From NCBI GenBank assembly GCA_022494885.1, contig JAGVSM010000181.1, positions 1 through 64,000 of the forward strand: a stretch of 64,000 nucleotides of DNA, given 5' to 3'. The notes below the pieces were generated by a model. That model saw only the letters and a list, made by a program, of their open reading frames with translations, was not told the origin of the DNA and made no database searches. Origin of the DNA: Micrasema longulum. Taxonomy: Eukaryota > Arthropoda > Insecta > Trichoptera > Brachycentridae. Both the position numbers and the translations under genes were made by a program. Positions within the stretch are counted from its first letter, which is position 1. Each line of letters begins with the position of its first letter. Positions 55,416 to 64,000 of this stretch are shown piece after piece.

Positions 55416-55478
55416 CTCAAGACGCCAATATGACAACCTTGTCAGACAAATATGTTTGGTTATTCGACGAAATAGCGG
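55416..55478 (+). CDS. ELOVL-type fatty-acid elongase, first coding exon
   Basis: After a pyrimidine-rich acceptor (ttttttcaatttcag) the exon has 14 untranslated bases and then an ATG at 55,430. It encodes MTTLSDKYVWLFDEIA plus one base, ending GCGG|gtaagt. ELOVL proteins begin this way, with a short lumenal N-terminus and a conserved D-P-R.(K/R)DW(F/L) just after it; that motif is supplied by the exon at 59,700. The family catalyses the condensing step of very-long-chain fatty-acid elongation in the ER membrane, adding two carbons from malonyl-CoA. The acceptor in front of the ATG shows there is at least one upstream untranslated exon. Which ELOVL subfamily this is cannot be decided from the N-terminus alone. 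Confidence 0.88.
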
Positions 55479-56794
55479 GTAAGTTTGTGTATTTCTTGTG
55501 AATATTAATGAAGGATCAAAATAACTTTGCATGCATTTAGAATTTAGATACATCGTCGTCATGGTGGTGATAAGGACTAAGCCACAATATCATAGTTTTT
55601 AGAGAAATGACCTGAGTTGACTAGTAAACAAAATCTTTCCATCATATTACCGACATGTGTTCAGCTAGGTTGATGAAACCTTTAGGAATCATTCATTACC
55701 GGGTATATAAATACTTCAAATTTCAAAAGAAAACGTTTTGAAAAAGTTTACTTATTGTGTATGCAGATAATTGGTAGAATACAGTATTAAAATTTGGTAG
55801 GTATCCAAAATAAAACACTTTTATTTTATTGGATTGAATTATTTTGATTTATTACTTTTGACATTTGAAATTATAGTTTGATAATGTCCCAACAAGACGA
55901 AACTCGTCACATATATTTATTTTAAAAAAGTAGAATTAAATCCAATAAAAGGGTTATTTTTTTATAAAATTCATACAAACTATGGCCTTAATTCTCCAAT
56001 GACCCCCCGTCTTTGTCGTATTGTTAACTCGAGACGAGATCTGGACTTTTTGGAAAAAGTTTACAACGATTTAATTGAGCACTAAATAAATAGTCTAGAT
56101 CTTATCTTGATGTGCTTTATGTTTGTCGATGCTTCTTTTTAAAAAAAATGTTTTTACATTCTTTTATTGTAAAATGAATACCCTATGAATTGTTTAAATG
56201 GACGGAAGATGAATGGAAGTCTGTAAATAAATAAATATTTACCTTACCAAATGAAAAAGTTTATATATAGTTGGATAATTTATATAGCGCCATTTAAGAG
56301 ATATTAGGTACTTTTTACTAAGGCCTTTTCACCACCATTTTTTTACGTTTGATCAAAAGTAATGAATAGAGATTATGTGTGTTTTAGATTAGTTTACGTA
56401 AAGTATCTTTAACAAAATCTCATTATCTTGACGCTGGAAAGGTAAAAGTTACCGAGGAACATGTAGCAACTTTACAGAAAAGCCAATTTAAGTTTTTTTG
56501 TTTTAATTAATAAAAAATCTCACGCACTTATGTAAAATAGGAGATTCCTTATAAATAAAAAAATTAAAAAAAATGGCTCTTCCGTAAATTTGCTACATGT
56601 CTCTTGGTAACTAATTCCTTTCCAGCGTCGATATTTAAAAAAAGACTAGCAGTTTCTCCAGTTTAAAATGAATTAAAAGTGTTTTTAGGGTGTGGATTAG
56701 AGGTGATAAAAAAACAAACAGTTATTCTCCAGAAACAGCTGAAACAGTATCAGAAAATAAATTAAACTTTTGTATATAACGAAAAAAAAGGAGA

Positions 56795-57100
56795 AGAAAT
56801 AAAAAACCCTCAACATTCAATACGGAAAGTCTATATAAAATATTTAAGGTTCATACAGTAGACACTCTTTATAAAATAAATTTCATTAAACAAATTTATA
56901 AAGAAGAAAAAATAAAAGAATTTGAGATGAATAAGTCACTCAGATACAAAAATATTATTAAAATTCCTAAATTTCACACAAATCATGGTCAAAATAGCTT
57001 TGTCTGTAAAGGTGTAAAAATTTATAATAATCTCCCCAATGAATTAAGAACTATTAAAAATTATATATCAAATAGATAAATCTAAAGAATTTTTTTGAAC
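56795..57100 (+). mobile_element. LINE C-terminal fragment
   Basis: TESLYKIFKVHTVDTLYKIN then FIKQIYKEEKI and GQNSFVCKGVKIYNNLPNEL-R, ending at a stop near 57,078: a LINE C-terminus ((F)..KG.(K)(I)YN.LP). Confidence 0.7.
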
Positions 57101-57959
57101 ACGTGTAAAAACTGCATTAAATTTTATTTAGTATGAATGTATTATTATTTTATATTTTTTTCTTTATATATATCCTATGTTTTTTTTTCTCATGTACTCG
57201 TATATTCAAAATAATATTAACTCTTATAAATAAACAACTACAACAGTGTAAGTCACTCTTCAAGCACGAGAGTTAGTCTCTTTTTTGGAGAGTTACAGTA
57301 ATAACGTTTACTAGATGTATAAAAGTAGATCTGTATAGAATTAGAAAAAAACATGTACCTTTTATGAAATTTATTGATAAAAAAAGAAAAAAAAAGAGTA
57401 GAGATATTGTTAATTTCACAAACAAAACGTGGGGACCTATAATCAATCGAAATCAAGAAACTTCAAACTGATATGAGAAAGCGTAGAAAGAGAGCGCGAA
57501 CCACGTGACGCGCCCTTTTTTGACAGCTGATTCGATCCGAAGGTAGATGCGAATTCAATGTGCTCAGTACAAAATATAAAAAGTAGTTCCTACCAAGAAT
57601 TACCTTTTATTAAGTTGAAAAACATATGGATAAAATGTGGCGAATGTGGGGTATTCAGAATCTTGCACTCGTTTTATATTCTACTCATCATAATCCTTTC
57701 GTAAATCTAGGTCTGGGTAGTAAAAATGTTTTATCCAGTTTGATAACATCGGGTTGGGAAAATGGCGCCAGTGAGGCGGAACTATAAAGCCACCATATGG
57801 AATGACTAGTTAAAATGCCACTATGCATAATTATAAAACGACAATATTTTAATCGATCCAGGACTTTCTCCGGGTTGAACCCCAAAGGTTTATATAATCG
57901 CAAAGATGTTGTAGCATAAACATAAAGACATTTTATCTGTATTTTAATTTATTTCAACA

Positions 57960-58075
57960 GAGAGGGAAAATTTTTTGAGAAGGGAATATGGAAGTCTAGG
58001 CATTTACAGGGCTTATGACCTGTCATTGGCTGGTTTAAGTGGCCACTTTACACACTGTGTAACATTGCTTTGTCT
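57960..58075 (+). mobile_element. Family G fragment
   Basis: GAAGGGAATATGGAAGTCTA then GGGCTTATGACCTGTCATTG and GGCCACTTTACACACTGTGT. Ends abruptly at AACATTG. Confidence 0.75.
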
Positions 58076-58319
58076 CACAAACAAAAACTTTAATTAGGAT
58101 GTGTGTGTAATTCAAAACTTGCGATTTTTTATTGTGTTAAATTAATTTATAAAGCCTTACGGATTATTACATTCATTCTATAAAATGATTTTTATTTTTA
58201 AATTCGTACTCTGTTGGTGATAATATTTTTCAAAAGCTTTTGAAAAGGTTGTCTGAGACTTTTTTTAGTTTTAGTAAAGATAAACAAATAATATTGAATT
58301 CAACAATATTTTGAGATGG

Positions 58320-58700
58320 TACAAATTTTCGTAGACAAGGACTGGATTTAACTCCCTGGGAATCTATTGATATTAACATATTACAACAGAGATAAAGAAC
58401 ATTTTAGAGGAGATATTATAGAAGTTTAGGCATCTACAAGACTTATAACCTGTCATTTAGCTAGTTTGGGTGGCCACTTTACACACTGTGTAACATTCAC
58501 CATTCTGCCCATATTTGAATATCTATATTATTTCAATTCTTTCATATGTTAATGTTTGTGAAGTTAAAGAGCTGAAACCTTTATTTACCCGGGTGAAATT
58601 CGTCTAATTGAATTATTTCACCTACATACTAGGCAGAGCCTAAAAATCTTTTTTTTTCCATTTCTATACTTCTTTATGGATTGTTGATAAATTCACTTGG
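58320..58700 (+). mobile_element. Family G copy, near full length
   Basis: Includes the outer block GACAAGGACTGGATTTAACT, then ACATATTACAACAGAGATAA, the core, and CCTACATACTAGGCAGAGCC. Diverged by indels. Confidence 0.7.
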
Positions 58701-58798
58701 TCACTTTTTTACAGATTGGATTGAAGATTTTAAAAGCTACATCCGCAGCGCAAAGCTCATTATTATGCAAAAAACCACACGTAAATCGGTTAAGCTAT

Positions 58799-59390
58799 TT
58801 AGGAGGAGTTAACGTCGGAATAATTATTGCATAGTACATGGAGTCGATTCAGAATAGCACTATAAAAATATACCGTCCTTGAATGGTTGCAACTAAACGG
58901 AGATACTTGACGAGTCCTTCGTCCAGGTACCTTGAAGTTAATGAGTGCTTTTAGTTGTGGGCAGTCCCATGTAAAGTTAACAATCTTAAATAAATTCAGT
59001 AAATTTATAACTTTTCTTCTCTCAGATAGTTTTGACAAGTTAAAGGATTCAATATGAAGTCATGGTAAATAAATTCATACCTGATTCCGAGTTTAAATCA
59101 AACGTATCTTAAAAAAATATTTTAAATCTTTCAAGAGTATATAGGCGTGAAATACGGAGCCCATATAGTTGAGTTAATTTCAATTGACTCCTAACCAGAG
59201 CTGTGTACGCCAATTTCAAAGTATCAATATTTTTTAAACCCTCTGTCACTCGCAAAATATAGACTAGCGTTTCAAAGGATTTATTGGCTGTGCAGTTTAT
59301 GCGACTTAAGACAACTTTTGATCAAAGATGACACCTAGATCTCGCACTTCAGAAACAGAAATGAATTTATCGTTTCAAATAGGATAGGAT
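58799..59390 (-). mobile_element. LINE ORF2 C-terminal region, minus, frame-shifted
   Basis: On the minus strand, in shifting frames: VRDLGVIFDQKLS, INCTANKSFETLVYILRVTE, LKNIDTLKLAYTALVRSQL and finally LNLFKIVNFTWDCPQLKAL. The DLGV.FD..L....HI......(K).(L)G(F)(I)(L)R and (L)(Y).(A)LVRS.LE pattern is that of Jockey/CR1-type elements. Confidence 0.75.
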
Positions 59391-59699
59391 TATTTATTCT
59401 GAAAAATCGCATGACCTGAATTTTTTTAATATTTAGTCACAGCATATTTGTCTAACACAACATAAACAATTTGTCAACATTTTTATGTGTTAAGCAATCA
59501 TTGATTATTAAAAAATTCTTCAATATGGTTAGGTAATGCAATAGTCGTCAAAAGTATATCAGTTTTCTAAAAACGACCTTTATGTCGTCAAATTCAGATC
59601 GCTAAAACCCCAAGTATCGAGTGGTTAGAAATTGAGGTTAGATTTGAGATGAAGTAATAAGTAATCTTAGATGGAGTAATACAATATTTTTCATTCCAG

Positions 59700-59891
59700 A
59701 TCCCAGGGTAAAGGATTGGTTCTTCGTAAGAGGTCCCGGAACCCTGTTCTGCGTCTTGATTACATACCTTTACCTGATCAAGGTGGCTCTCCCGGCGCAC
59801 ATGAAGGGTAGACCGGCGTACAATCTGAAGACCGTCATAAGATGGTATAATATTACACAAGTCCTGGCGAACATCGTCGTTTTTTATAAGG
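59700..59891 (+). CDS. ELOVL-type elongase, second coding exon (one-base frame problem near the end)
   Basis: The exon starts in phase with 55,478 and encodes DPRVKDWFFVRGPGTLF then a first transmembrane segment (CVLITYLYLIKVALPA) and the conserved R.AYNLK..IRWYNITQVLANIV. The family normally continues with a (L/V)FY(K/E) motif, and the consensus donor AAG|gtaatt at 59,891 fits that. But the T run at 59,880-59,886 is seven bases long, so the frame as written reads VFL-stop instead of VFYK. Either the T run has one base too many in this assembly, or the gene is broken or spliced differently here. The His-box exons (HVYHH) are not in the window. Confidence 0.88.
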
Positions 59892-60335
59892 TAATTATAG
59901 TTTTCACACATGTGCTTTAAGCGCACGTTTCTAATTTTAAAATAAATCAAATAAATTTAAGAAAAGTATTTTTTTTACTAGAATTAATTAATTCAATCAA
60001 ATATCTTTGAACATACAAGGCGATGACTTCAGTATTTTCATAAAATTCAAATGTTATTTATTAATTCAGGGAAAAAAATAAATATAATTTCATGTACGTC
60101 ATGACAGAGATATTTTATATTATCACGTCAGAATTTTATTTTCCGATTGAATCTATTACATTTTATTCGATTAGGACAGTGCTACGGGAAATTGGATTTA
60201 ACTTTTTTTTAGGCGCTGTAAAAAAAACAGCATTACATTGTACGTCGAAGTTCCTTGAAAATGTATTAATTTTATTTTATTTTATTAGGTAATTCAACAA
60301 ATATACATACTAGAAAACATACAATTTAAAAGTTG
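59892..60335. other. Elongase intron, no recognised gene
   Basis: AT-rich; the block GTGCTACGGGAAATTGGATT (about 60,178) also occurs in similar form near 40,025. Confidence 0.5.
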
Positions 60336-60339
60336 TTTT

Positions 60340-61160
60340 AAAATTGTTCATGTATCCTCACCATATATTACTAAATGTGAATTTGAAATAGAAATACAAG
60401 CTCATATAAATTCTTGCCTTCATTCAAATTTAAATATAGAATCAGATAAATGTAATTGTCCCATTATAGATGTTGTAAATAATCATAAATATTTAGGATT
60501 AATTATTGATTCTAAATTTAGCTGGGGTGTTCATATTGATGGAATCTGCGACAGATTAAGGTACTGGCTTAAGGTGATTTATGAAATTAAAAGCATACTA
60601 CCTTTCAAAACGTTAAGATACATATATACCTCGCTCATTGAATCCATTATATCTTACGGAGTGCGTGTCTGGGGTCTCACCTTCCAGTCTTATCTAGGTA
60701 AAATTTATGATATTCAGGTGAGACTGTTGAGGGGGATCGTACCGGATAGCATAATCCGTGAGGCGAAACATATAGGCGAAAGTGTATATTTTAAATTCTG
60801 TAATGTCCTGCCGGTAAAACAACTTTGTGACTACAAATTGATTGTAGATCACTTTGTTGATCCGGAATATAAAAAAAGAGTTTCCCACACTCACAACACT
60901 AGATTAAAAACTAAGGGCTCCCTGTCTGTTCCCCGAATTACAAATTACTTCGGAGAGCGAACATTAAATTGCGTTGTTCCAAGATCGTTCAATGATCTCC
61001 CACAAACCATCATCAACATGAAAAATCTTCAAATGAAAAAAAAAGAACTGAAGAAATATCTTCTTGATACTTTATAGTGCCTGTTTATAAATAAATCTGT
61101 AAAATACAAGTAAAATAAATGTAATTTAAACCTGTCATAAAAAAAAAAAAAAATGTTTCC
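60340..61160 (+). mobile_element. LINE reverse-transcriptase C-terminal half
   Basis: Open from about 60,360 to 61,077 in one frame: IIDVVNNHKYLGLIIDSKFS then WGVHIDGICDRLR, IYTSLIESIISYGVRVWGLT, THNTRLKTKGSLSVPRITNY and FGERTLNCVVPRSFNDLPQT. An intact C-terminal half with no stop, so relatively young. The 3' UTR has CCCACCGAAAAGTCTTTAGA. Sits in an elongase intron, same strand. Confidence 0.85.
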
Positions 61161-61699
61161 CACCGAAAAGTCTTTAGACTTAGTGGGTAACAAATTCTTT
61201 TATGTATTTTTTAATTATAAAATAAACGCTGCTCTCCAGCACTGAAACTGAAAAAGTATTCGTCAATACAATTTTACATGCATGTATTTCTTCAATTATA
61301 GAATTACACAAAATAGATGTATATATTAAGATGCAATACATTTTTTTTTATATATTTTTTTTTTATACAGGATACAATGCAATAAAAAATAAGTTGTACG
61401 TGTGTACCTATTAATAAGATTTATTCCGAAGAGATTATTCGCAAAAGCGAAAAAGTACCATGAAAAATGTCAATTTTATTGTTTCGGCAGTAAATATTAT
61501 ATTCCCGACACATGCGGGCCATAAGTGTGTGGTATGTAGCGTTGCTGGAAAACAAAGGCAGTTTAAATATTTTCTGGTGTGTGAGTGTTCTTAATCCCGC
61601 ATTATTTGTATTTTATTTAGGAGGTTAGTATCTACTTTATAGTTTAATATTTTATACATAAATTTTATATCAAAAACAACGCGGCGTTTTATCAGAGAA
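61161..61699. other. No recognised gene
   Basis: AT-rich elongase intron. Confidence 0.5.
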
Positions 61700-61945
61700 T
61701 CAAAATGAAAAAGAATGCTCGTAATTTGAATTTGAACGTGGGTTAGAAATTTGCGACTTATACAAAAGGTACTTTAAGATCTTTTTTTGAACAGATTTTA
61801 TCGAGTTTATGTGATTTTGATATTGCGGACTCCATACGCAGGAGGTATACTCAAGATTACTGCGAATCAAACTCATATATGAGTTACGAAAAAATATTTC
61901 AAGTACTATGAATGACGACACTAGTTCTTCCGAATCGACCAATGA
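61700..61945 (-). mobile_element. LINE fragment, minus
   Basis: YMSLIRSNLEYTSCVWSPQY then QNHINSIKSVQKKILKYLLY: the post-RT (S)LVRS.LEY.S.VW.P......I..(V)Q(K)(K).L(R) block. Confidence 0.75.
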
Positions 61946-61959
61946 TAGTTTAGTTCAAC

Positions 61960-62060
61960 TCGTTGAGTCCACTACTTCGGGAATTACACTGGCTACGTTT
62001 TCTACATAGGGTGAAATATAAACTTATGTACAAGTCACTGGGGTACTGTAAGGTTGGCAA
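61960..62060 (+). mobile_element. L2/CR1-like fragment
   Basis: GAGTCCACTACTTCGGGAAT then TACACTGGCTACGTTTTCTA and ATGTACAAGTCACTG matches 1,228-1,315. Only about 100 bases. Confidence 0.65.
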
Positions 62061-62459
62061 TTTATTTATTTACTTTAGAAATTAAAGCAATTTTTACTAA
62101 AATGCATACGGAATATATGAGTAATAGAAACCTTAATTGGTAAAACAGTATATATACACTTGACACATAAACCTAGTAATAAAACAAAATTTAAAGTGTT
62201 ACATTTTAAGGATACCACGTACAAATACGATTTATATCAAAACAAAATAATGAATCTAATAGCAATATTTAGTTGTAAAATTAAAGGCGCCAGGCAAAGA
62301 GTCTGAATTTTGACTCGTCTGTTTTCTGAATTGAAAAATTGTAGAATTTCTAAATTAAAAAAAAGGATAATAAGGAAAACATTTTTAAAATTTGTTAATT
62401 TTAAGAGTCATATTATTTATTAAAAGCTTGTTGTAAAAACGATTGATTTTTTTCACAAT

Positions 62460-62875
62460 GTTTAACATTTGGACATTCTTATTCTTTGTGGTGGGAGTCA
62501 ACGCTTTCTGAGCTTCTGACGTCACTTCGACCGGGGAAGATCTATTGTGACATGTTCCCGTGAATAGTTCTCGCCTCCGAGCCCAGATCCGTAGAGTACC
62601 GGGCTATTATGTAGGGTGCGAGCTCTTTAACATCCTCAGGTTTAACCAGTGGTCCCTCGAGGATGAGGCTCCTTTCATGATGTAAAGCCTCACATGCACA
62701 TAGAATGCGTATAGGTGTTTCCTCGTCTGCACTGCAGAACCTACATCAGGAAAGTTCATTCTAGCAAGGTGTTTGTCCAATCTGCAGTGCCCTGTAAGGG
62801 CTGTAGCGACAACCCCTTACTGATTTCGGCTGACCTTTATTAGGTTAAAAGCAACACTTTGCGAGTACCCTTTAT
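62460..62875 (-). mobile_element. I-like LINE C-terminus with zinc-knuckle motif, minus
   Basis: Minus strand: VATALTGHCRLDKHLARMNF (end of an RNase-H-type region), a one-base shift, then CRFCSADEETPIRILCACEA, a C..C....T...(I)L..C motif. Next KPEDVKELAPYIIARYSTDL to a stop near the shared 3' UTR (TCACAATAGATCTTCC type). C(R)(F/W)C....ET..H(I)L..C after an RNase H is characteristic of I-group LINEs. Confidence 0.8.
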
Positions 62876-62954
62876 CAGTTCCTTTACATTTGGACATACT
62901 TAAACATCGTTAATAAATTAAACTACCAGGCACAAGAAGAAATATCATGTAAAA

Positions 62955-63240
62955 TTAGATAAAACTGTTTTCAGGCGTTGCCCAATAGATGAAATAATTC
63001 AGCGAAATGAATATCACCTACATTAATAAAGGTTTCAGCTCTTTTACTTAAAAAAAAGTCAACAAATGTAAGAGCTGAGGAAATGTAGATGTTCGAACCG
63101 AGGCAGAGTGGCGAATGTTACAGTGTGTAAAGTGGCTACTTAAACCAGCCAATGACAGTTCATAAGCCCTGTAAATGCATAGACATCATTATTCCCTTCT
63201 CGAGAATGTTTTCCCTGTCTGTTGTAACAAATTTAGAGTT
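62955..63240 (-). mobile_element. Family G copy, minus
   Basis: AAAACTGTTTTCAGGCGTTG then GGTTTCAGCTCTTTTACTTA and ACAGTGTGTAAAGTGGCTAC, ending TCCCTGTCTGTTGTAACAAA. Confidence 0.78.
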
Positions 63241-63287
63241 ATTTTTAATTTGGTATTTTGAAAAGAAAAGCTCCTTTGAATGAGTTA

Positions 63288-63520
63288 AGCTAGGGTTTCC
63301 TAGGACAGCGGTACCCGTATCTTAACGGCCGTAGTGAACGGCGATGCGGTGGAGAGCCGTCGTAACGGTGACTAGAGAGTGGTTTTATTTTTTAACGGTG
63401 TTATCAACACCGTTTTCCTAGGAAACTACTCTCTAGTCACCGTTACGACGGCTGTCCACCGCATCACCGTTCACTACGGCCGTTAAGATACGGGTACCGC
63501 TGTCATAGGAAACCCTAGCT
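63288..63520. mobile_element. Long-hairpin MITE, copy 2
   Basis: 233 bp nearly wholly palindromic: AGCTAGGGTTTCCTAGGACA ... TGTCATAGGAAACCCTAGCT with an apex AACGGTGTTATCAACACCGT. Flanked by TTA on both sides. Confidence 0.85.
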
Positions 63521-63964
63521 TTAGTACTATCTACAAGTTGGAGAGGTCAACAGCAGTTACTAGAGACCCGATACTCTGATCTGATGTATTCCAATGTAGC
63601 ATTAATTAACCTGTGCGTTGCCGGCAGTATATTTCACTTGCCATTATATCCGTAATTACATTCACTTGTTTTCATTACAAGTTTATACCACTACACGATC
63701 TCACTGCCTTTTTGTATTTAAACATGAATAAATTCAGTAATTATTTTTCAGCAGCGTACATAAGAAAGATAGACCTGACTCGGGACTGAAGCGCGACTAT
63801 TTATTTTTTTTGAAATTTCATAGTTTATAATGAAACCGTCGAAACACAAATAAAACACTATGTAGAAAGTGCGATATAAAAAGTAAGCACCATAAAGTGA
63901 TTGAGAAATAATTAAAATTAATACGAACTATGAAAGCGATTTGTCTTGGTGGGAAATTAAAAAA

Positions 63965-64000
63965 ATGTAACATTCACCATTCTGTCTATGTTTGAACATC
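63965..64000 (+). mobile_element. Family G fragment cut by window end
   Basis: TGTAACATTCACCATTCTGT then CTATGTTTGAACATC, the family core, running off the window. Confidence 0.7.

Larger units (their letters stand above)
55479..59699 (+). other. First coding-sequence intron of the elongase, TE-bearing
   Basis: 4.2 kb between gtaagt and cattccag. Contains LINE and family G fragments listed separately. 55,480-56,790 and 57,105-57,955 hold nothing recognised, apart from a small CACGTGACGCGCCC patch near 57,502. Confidence 0.7.

Noticed and set aside
58799..59038. 79-codon minus frame as a small host gene
   Set aside because: Its upstream context (DLGVIFDQKLS, TALVRSQL) shows it is the C-terminus of a degraded LINE.

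Overview
This is a piece of an animal nuclear genome, almost certainly an arthropod and probably an insect. It is strongly AT-rich, its genes are cut into short exons by large introns, and most of it is old transposon sequence. I could not narrow the taxon further.

Two host genes are supported. (1) On the minus strand, six exons between 38,585 and 8,725 encode part of an oxysterol-binding-protein-related protein of the ORP9 (OSBPL9) type. They run from the second half of the PH domain, through the coiled-coil region, to the acidic linker before the lipid-binding domain. All five internal junctions keep the reading frame. The exon for the start of the PH domain was not found, and the exons for the lipid-binding (ORD) domain must lie left of position 1. 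(2) On the plus strand, exons at 55,416-55,478 and 59,700-59,891 encode the N-terminus of an ELOVL-type very-long-chain fatty-acid elongase. The rest lies right of 64,000. A CpG-rich segment at about 49.64-49.97 kb may be its untranslated first exon. The two genes diverge and both act in ER lipid biology: lipid transfer at membrane contacts and acyl-chain elongation. Whether they are co-regulated cannot be seen from the sequence. A further candidate minus-strand exon, of unknown identity, lies at 49,338-49,435.

The rest is a dense record of transposons. Non-LTR retrotransposons: an L2/CR1-like family with the GCGC...ATATAAA tail, at least two RTE-like families, an I-like family with a CCHC-type C-terminus, several Jockey/CR1-like 3' fragments, and one 2-kb reverse-transcriptase relic at 44.8-46.9 kb. 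Penelope-like: one fragment with a tandemly amplified nuclease region. DNA transposons: three pogo/Tigger-like elements plus one partial, an internally deleted hAT with near-8-bp target duplication, two piggyBac-like TTAA repeats, a mariner-like MITE, two long-hairpin MITEs with TTA/TTT target sites, and several other inverted-repeat families. SINEs: three tRNA-derived families, with one SINE inserted in another.

Layout: 1-8.7 kb, repeats inside the ORP9 gene; 8.7-38.6 kb, ORP9 exons and introns (one intron of 17.5 kb); 38.6-49.3 kb, repeat-rich and includes a 4-kb insertion into a DNA element; 49.3-55.4 kb, putative promoter/5' region of the elongase; 55.4-64 kb, elongase exons and TE-filled introns. 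I found no bacterial-type operon, CRISPR array, rRNA or convincing functional tRNA gene, and no clear undescribed system. The more interesting signals are structural: short pieces of transposon coding sequence amplified in tandem, multi-level nesting, and very long hairpins.
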